A stretch of 20,641 nt of DNA from Patescibacteria group bacterium (GCA_030917145.1 JAUPVJ010000057.1:1-20641); one strand, 5' to 3'. Shown: positions 7,718 through 12,801, counted from the stretch's first letter. Numbers and translations: made by a program. Notes: generated from the letters alone by a model not told the origin.

Positions 7718-8281
7718 TTAGATGTTATACCACTGTGTTCTCCAGTCTTTGAAGAGTTTAAGTGTTGTTGTAAGGAATGTATCAACTGCATCCGCATTAT
7801 TTAAAATTTCAGTTCTACTAGACTTGGTCTTTATTTCTTTTGTCATGAGCAATCCAGCTTCATGGTGTGCGATAAGTGCATTAAGAAAGCGAAGATCAAA
7901 TTTCTCATCATACGTTCCAAGATTAGAAACGATTGGGTCCTTTACTTGTTTTGTATCTCCATACCAGTCTTTTTTCCATGTGTATAGCTCATCAATTGCT
8001 TTTGGTTCATCGCGAAGAATCATTGCAGAGAGATCTTTCATCTCTTGTCGCTGTGTCTGTGTACCTGCTTGTGTAGCCAAGAGCATAGCTCCTCTGTGAT
8101 GAGCAATCATTGCATTAATATAACGAAGGTCGAGTGTTCGATCTGGACGACCAAAATCCATAGTTGTTTTGTCGTACATACTCATTTTATAGTCAGCAGT
8201 ACTGGCATACCCAGCAACCCACCCCAAAACACTTGTTACTACCATAAGAGAAATTGCTAATGTTGTTGAAATTTTAGACAT
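7718..8281 (-). CDS. DUF305 protein with two repeats, exported or membrane-anchored
   Basis: A 187-residue protein with an N-terminal hydrophobic helix (about 5-26; signal or anchor) and two copies of the DUF305 core: DLRYINAMIAHHRGAMLLA (about 51-69) and DLRFLNALIAHHEAGLLM (about 129-146). Each half carries the paired histidines and nearby methionines typical of the family. DUF305 proteins are often found in copper operons and some bind copper outside the cytoplasm (CopM-like); that role fits here, between csoR and copA. It begins 38 bp after the csoR stop, across a strong hairpin. Confidence 0.85.
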   Translation of the reverse strand: MSKISTTLAISLMVVTSVLGWVAGYASTADYKMSMYDKTTMDFGRPDRTLDLRYINAMIAHHRGAMLLATQAGTQTQRQEMKDLSAMILRDEPKAIDELYTWKKDWYGDTKQVKDPIVSNLGTYDEKFDLRFLNALIAHHEAGLLMTKEIKTKSSRTEILNNADAVDTFLTTTLKLFKDWRTQWYNI

Positions 8282-8312
8282 AATTTTTTATATAAATTTA
8301 ATAATAAAACAC

Positions 8313-8342
8313 TAAAAATCTACTGCATGTTGTAGATTTTTA
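8313..8342 (-). terminator. Hairpin at the csoR stop, possible attenuator
   Basis: Perfect 11-base arms (8313-8323 and 8332-8342) enclose an 8-nt loop; on the minus strand the second arm ends in a T run. The csoR stop codon (8322-8320) lies inside it. It would partly separate csoR expression from the downstream copper genes. The stem is AT-rich, so it may be leaky. Confidence 0.55.
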
Positions 8343-8607
8343 ACAATTCTTTGATTGAGCCTTCCTTGTCGGTCTTTAACCTTTCAGCAAGGCAAGACTC
8401 TAAGTGACCCTTTAGTAATTCTTTTCGTGCGCTATGCAAAAGACCTACGACACTATCGATCTGCTGAATAATTTCAGGGCAGTATCGTCCATCGTCGACC
8501 ATCTCAGGAATCTTAGCTACACTTCCTATTGCCATATTAATAACTTTGCGAGCTTTTGTATTCGGCTCACCGTGCTTGTGAACATGATTGTGTGTTTGTT
8601 TGACCAT
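8320..8607 (-). CDS. csoR: CsoR-type copper-sensing repressor
   Basis: A 95-residue CsoR/RcnR-family (DUF156) protein: an all-helical DNA-binding repressor that leaves DNA when it binds metal. The Cu(I) ligand set is visible as C43 in GRYC, H68 and C72 in GHLESC; the spacing (25 and 4) equals C36-H61-C65 of the studied CsoR, so Cu(I) is the expected signal. A histidine-rich N-terminus (HNHVHKH, 6-12) is extra. The frame stays open upstream, but the ATG at 8607 is chosen because the upstream part would cross the promoter. A 31-bp perfect palindrome covers the -10 box and this ATG, indicating self-repression. It is the first gene of the copper operon. Confidence 0.9.
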   Translation of the reverse strand: MVKQTHNHVHKHGEPNTKARKVINMAIGSVAKIPEMVDDGRYCPEIIQQIDSVVGLLHSARKELLKGHLESCLAERLKTDKEGSIKELLKIYNMQ

Positions 8608-8633
8608 ATACCCTATAGTATAGGGTATATGGT
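8603..8633. promoter_or_regulatory. CsoR operator: 31-bp perfect palindrome
   Basis: Two 15-base arms (8603-8617 and 8619-8633) are exact reverse complements around one central base, with the core TACCCTATA-G-TATAGGGTA. CsoR operators are typically GC-centred dyads with CCC and GGG blocks of this kind. It overlaps the csoR -10 box and start codon. Confidence 0.8.
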
Positions 8634-8645
8634 TTTGGAAGTCAA
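8617..8645 (-). promoter_or_regulatory. Promoter of the copper operon
   Basis: On the minus strand, TTGACT (8645-8640), a 17-nt spacer and TATACT (8622-8617) make a near-consensus promoter. The -10 box ends 9 nt before the csoR ATG, so the transcript would start at or within about 5 nt of the start codon. The operator palindrome covers the -10 box entirely. Confidence 0.8.
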
Positions 8646-8649
8646 CAAC

Positions 8650-8681
8650 AAAAAACACCTTCTTTGCGGAAAGTGTTTTTT
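8650..8681. terminator. Bidirectional terminator upstream of csoR
   Basis: Nine-base perfect arms AAAAAACAC (8650-8658) and GTGTTTTTT (8673-8681) enclose 14 nt. It can act on both strands and insulates the csoR promoter from transcription coming from the tRNA region. Confidence 0.65.
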
Positions 8682-8734
8682 GTCTGGATTAGCCTGCGGC
8701 GTCTTCAATAACTGTATAGATCTTTAGCTAATTA

Positions 8735-8753
8735 GAAAGCTTATTTCATAAGC
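8735..8753 (-). terminator. Weak terminator after tRNA-Gln
   Basis: On the minus strand GCTTAT (8753-8748), three bases and ATAAGC (8744-8739) are followed by TTTCT. It lies 22 nt past the tRNA end. The stem is short, so this call is tentative. Confidence 0.35.
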
Positions 8754-8775
8754 ATCTCGTGCTAGCTCAAGTTTG

Positions 8776-8846
8776 CTGGGGGACAGGGACTCGAACCCCG
8801 ATAGACGGTACCAAAAACCGTAGTCCTACCATTAGACGATCCCCCA
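8776..8846 (-). tRNA. tRNA-Gln (anticodon TTG)
   Basis: The minus strand folds into a complete cloverleaf: acceptor stem TGGGGGA/TCCCCCA, D arm GTC..GGAC with AATGGT loop, anticodon stem ACGGT/ACCGT around loop TTTTGGT (anticodon TTG, reads CAA/CAG), and a T arm GGGGTTCGAGTCCC. The discriminator is G; CCA is not encoded (CAA follows), so it must be added by the nucleotidyltransferase. It is the only intact copy of three tRNA-Gln-like sequences here. Confidence 0.93.
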
Positions 8847-8879
8847 GCGCTATAAACAAACTTTTTTAAATGTACAACA

Positions 8880-9030
8880 ACAGGGACTCGGTCACAAATA
8901 TTTTTCTGTTGAAAAATTTCGCGACCCCACCTCGCCTCGTCAGGCTCCGGTCTTGCGCTTGGGTCCCAACCCAAGCTCACCCCGATAGACGGTACCAAAA
9001 ACCGTAGTCCTACCATTAGACGATCCCCCA
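8880..9030 (-). pseudogene. tRNA-Gln copy split in the T loop by a 90-nt element
   Basis: Bases 9030-8980 (51 nt) are identical to the 5' part of the intact tRNA-Gln, from the acceptor strand to the first T-stem strand. The sequence then continues with a 90-nt structured element (8979-8890) and resumes with GAGTCCCTGT (8889-8880), the 3' T-stem strand. The closing acceptor strand is lost. The element takes the place of the TTC of the T loop. As DNA this cannot give a normal tRNA unless the element were removed. Confidence 0.75.
8890..8979 (-). repeat. 90-nt structured element, copy B
   Basis: Read on the minus strand it begins TGAGCTTGGGT, ends GTGACC and folds into three hairpins: an 11-position stem (1-11/16-26, one mismatch, TGGG loop), a short GCCT/AGGC stem in the middle, and a 15-bp AT-rich stem (54-69/74-90, one bulged A). 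It aligns without gaps to copy A over the full 90 nt with 69 identities. It interrupts a tRNA-Gln copy in its T loop. Confidence 0.8.
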
Positions 9031-9043
9031 ATATTTTATTTTT

Positions 9044-9154
9044 CTACCATTAGACGGTCACGAGTATTTTTTTACTAAAAAATCTCTCGACCCCGCCTCG
9101 CGCCGAGGCGCTCCGGCCTTGAAGTTGGGTCCCAACCCAACTTCACCCCCAATA
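9044..9154 (-). pseudogene. tRNA-Gln fragment split between acceptor and D arm by a 90-nt element
   Basis: TATTGGGGG (9154-9146) equals the 5' edge of the neighbouring tRNA copy (9033-9025). Then comes the 90-nt element A (9145-9056), and then GTCTAATGGTAG (9055-9044), which is the D arm of tRNA-Gln. Nothing of the anticodon or later arms is left before the next copy begins 13 nt further on. Confidence 0.65.
9056..9145 (-). repeat. 90-nt structured element, copy A
   Basis: Read on the minus strand it begins TGAAGTTGGGT and ends CGTGACC. The first hairpin is a perfect 11-bp stem with a TGGG loop; the middle forms GCCTCG/CGAGGC or GCGC/GCGC; the last is an AT-rich stem with a bulged A in the same place as copy B. 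Positions 4/23, 5/22, 62/82 and 69/74 differ from copy B on both sides and stay paired. Confidence 0.8.
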
Positions 9155-9235
9155 CACAGAAAGCTTTCAGCGAAGAGCTTCTAAGCTTTTAGCTTTCATA
9201 CAATACCGCTTTTTGATAAAAAAATCAAAAAATTA

Positions 9236-9260
9236 ACCCCGTACTCGTTTGAGTCGGGGT
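9236..9260 (-). terminator. Terminator of the 9284-9766 gene
   Basis: On the minus strand the arms ACCCCG (9260-9255) and CGGGGT (9241-9236) close a stem that also contains ACTC/GAGT with one bulge, followed by TAATTTTTTG. It lies 24 nt past the gene's stop. The tract beyond (9155-9235) shows only an AT-rich inverted repeat (TTTTTGAT 9210-9217 / ATCAAAAA 9224-9231) and no gene. Confidence 0.75.
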
Positions 9261-9283
9261 CGATCGATCTATATGTTGGCAGA

Positions 9284-9766
9284 TTAGAGCACTTGAAAGG
9301 CTGTCAGAATCCTGAGGCCGTCAGCTGGCTTAGGTGGAGTTTTCACAACCACACCTCCGTCACGAACACTCAGTTCCGCTTCCTCCTGCAACCCAAACTC
9401 CAGGGAAACCGAAGTCCAGAAAAGATCGTGAATTTTTGCGTGAGCAAAATGGATTTTCCCGAGCTTTTCTACGAGAGGCCTTGCTTTTTCCTTGAACATC
9501 ACGCAGTCTTCAGGACTGTGGTCTCCGCTCTCATGGGCTTTCTGGTGCTCACTTTTGAGCTTGTCCAGTTCTTCGGCGATAGGATCCGACTCTTCCCGAG
9601 CTTTTTTGCCGGCCTCTGTCAAAAAGACCCAGAAACGTTTGAGGTCATCAGAAAGGACCCCGAGAACCTCATCCGTTTCCTCGGAAGGGTCGGAGTCTGT
9701 AAACACAGCGGTGGACGGGTCCAGCGCCATGATTTGAGCGAGAATACTTGCGTTTGCATCTTTCAT
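9284..9766 (-). CDS. Hypothetical acidic, helical cytoplasmic protein
   Basis: A 160-residue protein without signal or membrane segments, rich in Glu, Asp and Lys, mostly predicted helical (for example SDDLKRFWVFLTEAGKKARE near 38-57 and an EELDKLKSEHQKAHES stretch near 64-79). I do not recognise the family. A clear minus-strand terminator after its stop and a promoter-like pair before it support this strand; the overlapping plus-strand open frame of 189 codons is probably a shadow. Codons are richer in G/C at third positions than in the copper operon. A weak GAAAG lies 6 nt before the ATG. Confidence 0.6.
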   Translation of the reverse strand: MKDANASILAQIMALDPSTAVFTDSDPSEETDEVLGVLSDDLKRFWVFLTEAGKKAREESDPIAEELDKLKSEHQKAHESGDHSPEDCVMFKEKARPLVEKLGKIHFAHAKIHDLFWTSVSLEFGLQEEAELSVRDGGVVVKTPPKPADGLRILTAFQVL

Positions 9767-9848
9767 GATATCTTTCGGTCTATTTTTTTGGGAGCCTTCT
9801 CAGGACAAAGCACCAAGCTTCATCTAAATCTGGAAAGAACAGGTCTAT

Positions 9849-9907
9849 TTTTTAACATTTAGTATTTAGTTAGTCAATGTTTGACAAAAAAGTAAATATG
9901 TTATAAA
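9849..9907. promoter_or_regulatory. Back-to-back divergent promoters
   Basis: Minus strand: TTGACT (9877-9872), 17 nt, TAAAAA (9854-9849), serving the 9284-9766 gene. Plus strand: TTGACA (9881-9886), 15 nt, TATAAA (9902-9907), serving the gene at 9919. The two -35 boxes are only 3 bp apart and form an inverted repeat. Confidence 0.6.
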
Positions 9908-9908
9908 A

Positions 9909-9927
9909 GATAGTCAGTATGACTATC
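9909..9927. promoter_or_regulatory. Perfect dyad centred on the start codon at 9919
   Basis: GATAGTCA (9909-9916) and TGACTATC (9920-9927) flank GTA, so the ATG lies at the centre. It could be an operator at the transcription start or an RNA hairpin that hides the start codon. Confidence 0.4.
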
Positions 9928-10305
9928 GAAGTTACTCTTTTGGACCTGCTAAATTTGCTCTATCAGACCGTTTCCATAGTTTGGTTCCTGACTATTGTAA
10001 GGATCACGTGGGCACGCTATCCAATGGAATGCTTGTGGAATTGTGCTGTTTTTTCGGTTTTCTTTTTTGGCACGATTGCTATCGTCGCTATCTTAACAAT
10101 AGCTTACAGTCCCCCAGAAGCCACAAGTTTGAAGCTGGTTTTCCCGGCGATTTCAAACAACAACGTCCTCTTTTATTTCTTGGGTGTCGTGATCATCGCA
10201 GCATGGCTTTACTGCTGTGTTTGGTTACCAATATACCGAGCTATTTTCGAAAGCGATGAGGCAAAAGACAAAAGATTCGGCACCGTTCCAACCAAAGAAG
10301 ATTGA
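9919..10305 (+). CDS. Hypothetical three-helix membrane protein
   Basis: A 128-residue protein with hydrophobic segments at about 10-28, 42-62 and 85-108 and a charged, short C-terminal tail (ESDEAKDKRFG). I do not recognise the family. The ATG is only 11 nt past a -10-like TATAAA, so the mRNA is probably leaderless or nearly so. It ends with TGA (proving TGA is a stop here) and is followed directly by a strong terminator, so it is a single-gene unit. Confidence 0.6.
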   Translation: MTIEVTLLDLLNLLYQTVSIVWFLTIVRITWARYPMECLWNCAVFSVFFFGTIAIVAILTIAYSPPEATSLKLVFPAISNNNVLFYFLGVVIIAAWLYCCVWLPIYRAIFESDEAKDKRFGTVPTKED

Positions 10306-10307
10306 CC

Positions 10308-10333
10308 CCGCTCACCCGAGCGGTATTTTTTTT
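10308..10333 (+). terminator. Terminator of the 9919 gene
   Basis: CCGCTC (10308-10313), loop ACCC, GAGCGG (10318-10323), then a T tract. The same module recurs at 11470. Its T tract reaches into a TTGACA (10332-10337) that may be the -35 box for the next gene. Confidence 0.85.
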
Positions 10334-10399
10334 GACATTTTTAAAAATTTGTATTACTTTTCCTTCCTCGCATGAGGCGACACGTTCCTTACAAATACA

Positions 10400-11164
10400 A
10401 TGCAAACAATTATCCTAAACTTGTTGGCCCTTAGCCTGGTCGTTTTCTTCCACGAGCTCGGACATTTCTTAGCTGCGAGGAAGGTAGGTTGCACCCCAAA
10501 ACAATTTGCCGTTGGACTTGGACCAAAGATCTGGTCGTTTGTCCGAAAAGGCACTGAGTTTAGCCTGCGATGGATTCCTTTTGGAGGATTTGTGGAGATT
10601 CAACCCGAAGACACCCACAAGTTGACCAACCGTCAACAGATTTTTATTTACGCAGCAGGACCTTTAGCAAACCTTGTGCTTTGTCTTGCACTTAGCGTCG
10701 TAATCATCTCTTTCAAGCAAAACTTTGGGGTGCGGATATTCACGGACTACTCGTACCTTGTTCAAATTATTGCCGTAATCGGAGCTACCATCTACCTCTT
10801 TTTTGCAGGTATTCCAATGGTCATAGTAGCCCTCGCCAAGATGGCAATACATCCAATTTCCAACACGAAAGACATTTCGGGTCCAATTGGAATCATTTCA
10901 GGAGACGCAGTCCCTTCGTCACTCATCGAAAATACTCCGGTGTGGTTGCAACTAGCGATAACAGTTTACATATTATCCATGGGTGTAGGAAGTTTCAATT
11001 TAATTCCGCTATCTTTTCTGGATGGCGGAAGAATCTTCGAGAATTTGTTTTCCAAATTTCCCAAGTTCACTAATCTTTGGAGAAATGCAACGAGCATAGC
11101 TCTTGGATTGTTGGTTGTATACATTTTGTTTACAGATATCGTGAAGTTTATCGCACGATTTTAA
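10400..11164 (+). CDS. Small M50-family intramembrane (site-2) metalloprotease
   Basis: A 254-residue zinc protease of the M50/RseP type. The first helix carries HELGH (18-22) with the two zinc histidines and the catalytic Glu; the third ligand Asp is in LDGGR (about 207-211). The family motifs AAGPLAN (85-91) and ISGPIGI (159-165) are present. Five or so hydrophobic segments are visible. RseP-type enzymes are usually 350-450 residues and carry one or two PDZ domains between the motifs; here that part is only about 40 residues, so no PDZ is present. It should cut membrane-embedded substrates such as anti-sigma factors or leftover signal peptides; the substrate is unknown. Confidence 0.88.
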   Translation: MQTIILNLLALSLVVFFHELGHFLAARKVGCTPKQFAVGLGPKIWSFVRKGTEFSLRWIPFGGFVEIQPEDTHKLTNRQQIFIYAAGPLANLVLCLALSVVIISFKQNFGVRIFTDYSYLVQIIAVIGATIYLFFAGIPMVIVALAKMAIHPISNTKDISGPIGIISGDAVPSSLIENTPVWLQLAITVYILSMGVGSFNLIPLSFLDGGRIFENLFSKFPKFTNLWRNATSIALGLLVVYILFTDIVKFIARF

Positions 11165-11181
11165 CCAAACACTCTTTCTGA

Positions 11182-11212
11182 AGCAGACTGTAAAAAGTCT
11201 GCTATTTTTTAT
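11182..11212 (+). terminator. Terminator of the M50 protease gene
   Basis: Arms AGCAGACT (11182-11189) and AGTCTGCT (11196-11203) are perfect complements and are followed by ATTTTTTATTT. Confidence 0.85.
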
Positions 11213-11221
11213 TTCAAAAAA

Positions 11222-11249
11222 TTGACAAAAACTTTAGAAATAATAAACT
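11222..11249 (+). promoter_or_regulatory. Promoter of the 11260 gene
   Basis: TTGACA (11222-11227), a 16-nt spacer and TAAACT (11244-11249). The -10 box ends 10 nt before the ATG, predicting a leaderless or nearly leaderless transcript. Confidence 0.6.
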
Positions 11250-11259
11250 CGAAAACAGT

Positions 11260-11466
11260 ATGTCAGACAATACCTACTTGCACCTAGTATTATTCTTGGG
11301 TTCTGTAACTTATATAAGAACGTGCTTAACTGCACAAGAAGCACCCAACAGTCTAGGACACACCGAATCGGTTTTTATCGGGCTTCTAAGTTTTTTCATC
11401 GTTTTCATAAGTGGAATGCAACTATGGGTAGTCTGCGTTATTTTTCCACAGTTTTTTAAAGTTTAA
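11260..11466 (+). CDS. Hypothetical small two-helix membrane protein
   Basis: A 68-residue protein with hydrophobic segments at about 7-23 and 38-62. I do not recognise it. It has its own promoter and its own strong terminator, which supports it being real despite its size. The terminator is a copy of the one behind the 9919 membrane protein. Confidence 0.5.
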   Translation: MSDNTYLHLVLFLGSVTYIRTCLTAQEAPNSLGHTESVFIGLLSFFIVFISGMQLWVVCVIFPQFFKV

Positions 11467-11469
11467 CTC

Positions 11470-11496
11470 CCGCTCACCCGAGCGGTATTTTTATTT
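11470..11496 (+). terminator. Terminator of the 11260 gene
   Basis: CCGCTC (11470-11475), ACCC loop, GAGCGG (11480-11485), then TATTTTTATTTT. Stem, loop and first T tract are the same as at 10308. Confidence 0.85.
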
Positions 11497-11498
11497 TA

Positions 11499-11562
11499 GA
11501 TAGTATATAGTATGCCGTATATAGTATTTAGTATAGATAACAGCGTACTAGTACACTGTTAT
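11499..11562. repeat. AT-rich TATAGTAT repeat and a 26-bp palindrome behind dnaX
   Basis: Bases 11499-11536 are built of AGTATATAGTAT/TTAGTATAG units also found at 12640-12672 and, inverted, at 12752-12784. Directly next to it ATAACAG (11537-11543) and CTGTTAT (11556-11562) flank the self-complementary GTACTAGTAC. This lies 36 bp past the dnaX stop. No gene is seen in 11497-11597. Confidence 0.55.
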
Positions 11563-11597
11563 TTAGTTAATTGTCACATGTTAAAGGTCAAAGGTTG

Positions 11598-12632
11598 CTA
11601 TTTCCCCTTCTCTTCCAAAAGTTTTATCACCGCAAGTTCAAGGGGTAAAATCTGTACAAAGGACATTCCGATCTCCCCTGTTGCATGCAAAAATTCTCGC
11701 ACAGCTTCTGAGTTTATAGTCTTTGAAGTTTTAGAAAGATTCAAAAGAAAATCTAAATGCTCTTTTGTGTATAAATCTTTTAGCTTTTCAGCGAAGCCTG
11801 CGTCAATTCGAAGCAAGATCACTTGGCGCATCCGCTCGAGCAAAAGTTTTCCAAACATTTTTACGTCGCTTGATTGCTCTTCGAGAGTGCTTAAAGCTTT
11901 CAAAGTTTCTTTTGTGTCCCCTTTTCCAAAATTTTCTAAAAAGTCTATGAGAAGCCCGATTTTTGGCGCGCCAGAAATCTTTTCAACATCAGCAAGTGTG
12001 ATTTTTTTTGTTTGAGAACTACTTGCGATTTTTTGCAAAATTCCGTGAGAATCTCTGAAAGACCCGTCGGCTAAAAGCGCAATGATTTCTGCAGCTTCAC
12101 TTTCAATTTTAAATCCTTCTTTTTCAGCAGTTTTTTCAATCACTTCTTTGAGGATTTTTTCAGTAGGTTTCCTAAAAGCAAAAGTCTCACAACGCGACAA
12201 AATCGTCTCTGGAATCTTTTCAAGCTCAGTTGTAGCCATGATGAAGATTACGTGCTTTGGAGGCTCTTCTAGGGTCTTTAGGAGGGCATTCCAAGCGTCT
12301 TTTGTAAGCATGTGGGCTTCGTCGATGATGTAAATTTTGTATTTTGAGCGAAAGGGTAAGGTGTGGACCGCGTCCCTAATTGCTCGAATGTCGTCGATAC
12401 CTCGGTTTGAAGCGGCGTCGATTTCGTAAATGTCATCTTCACTTGTTTCTAGAGTTTTTGCAAAAATACGTGCAATAGAAGTTTTCCCTGTTCCACGGCT
12501 TCCCGCAAAAATGTACGCATGAGCAAGAGAATCTTTTGAAATCGAAGTTTCAAGCGCAGAAACTACAGCTTCCTGACCTAAGACGTCTTTAAAAGTGTGT
12601 GGGCGATATTTTCGATATAAAGTTTCGGACAT
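11598..12632 (-). CDS. dnaX: DNA polymerase III clamp-loader subunit gamma/tau, short form
   Basis: A 344-residue clamp-loader ATPase. Walker A GSRGTGKT (44-51), Walker B YIIDEAH (101-107), sensor 1 ATTE (133-136) and the arginine-finger motif SRCE (146-149) are all intact, followed by the lid and collar domains. It loads the sliding clamp on DNA. Two features are unusual: the length equals only domains I-III (no tau extension binding the polymerase and helicase), and the zinc module normally lying between the P-loop helix and the EIDAASNRG motif is absent (AKTLETSEDD leads straight to IYEIDAASNRG). The start ATG is 8 nt after a TATACT. Confidence 0.93.
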   Translation of the reverse strand: MSETLYRKYRPHTFKDVLGQEAVVSALETSISKDSLAHAYIFAGSRGTGKTSIARIFAKTLETSEDDIYEIDAASNRGIDDIRAIRDAVHTLPFRSKYKIYIIDEAHMLTKDAWNALLKTLEEPPKHVIFIMATTELEKIPETILSRCETFAFRKPTEKILKEVIEKTAEKEGFKIESEAAEIIALLADGSFRDSHGILQKIASSSQTKKITLADVEKISGAPKIGLLIDFLENFGKGDTKETLKALSTLEEQSSDVKMFGKLLLERMRQVILLRIDAGFAEKLKDLYTKEHLDFLLNLSKTSKTINSEAVREFLHATGEIGMSFVQILPLELAVIKLLEEKGK

Positions 12633-12639
12633 GACATTA

Positions 12640-12784
12640 AGTATATAGTATTTGGTATAGAGTATACAGTATGAAAAAGAAGTATAAAGAGAGAGAAAGG
12701 TGTTAGGTGAGGGTACTAGGTGTTAAGAAGATGAAAGTATAAAAAATTCCAATACTAAATACTGTATACAAAATACTAAATACT
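12640..12784. repeat. 33-nt terminal inverted repeats enclosing 79 bp (MITE-like)
   Basis: Bases 12640-12672 and 12752-12784 are inverted copies of each other with 28 of 33 positions matching; both are built of TATACT/AGTAT units. The spacer holds a partial direct repeat (AGGTGTTAGG and CTAGGTGTTAAG). A related stretch lies at 11499-11536, on the other side of dnaX. The left arm also supplies the -10-like TATACT for dnaX. It could be a small non-autonomous mobile element or a large cruciform. Confidence 0.55.
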
Positions 12785-12801
12785 CTTTAAATATAAAAAA
12801 G

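Noticed and set aside
8629..8727. Plus-strand 32-codon Cys-rich frame starting in the CsoR palindrome
   Set aside because: The ATG exists only because the palindrome mirrors the csoR start, no plus-strand -35 box is present, and the frame crosses a terminator.
8890..8979. A self-splicing intron in the split tRNA-Gln
   Set aside because: Ninety nucleotides is too short for a known group I or II intron, and the acceptor 3' strand is missing, so splicing would not restore a tRNA.
9293..9862. A 189-codon plus-strand open frame opposite the acidic protein
   Set aside because: It lies antisense to a frame with coding-like composition that has its own promoter and terminator; its product is Cys/Phe/His-rich without a recognisable pattern.
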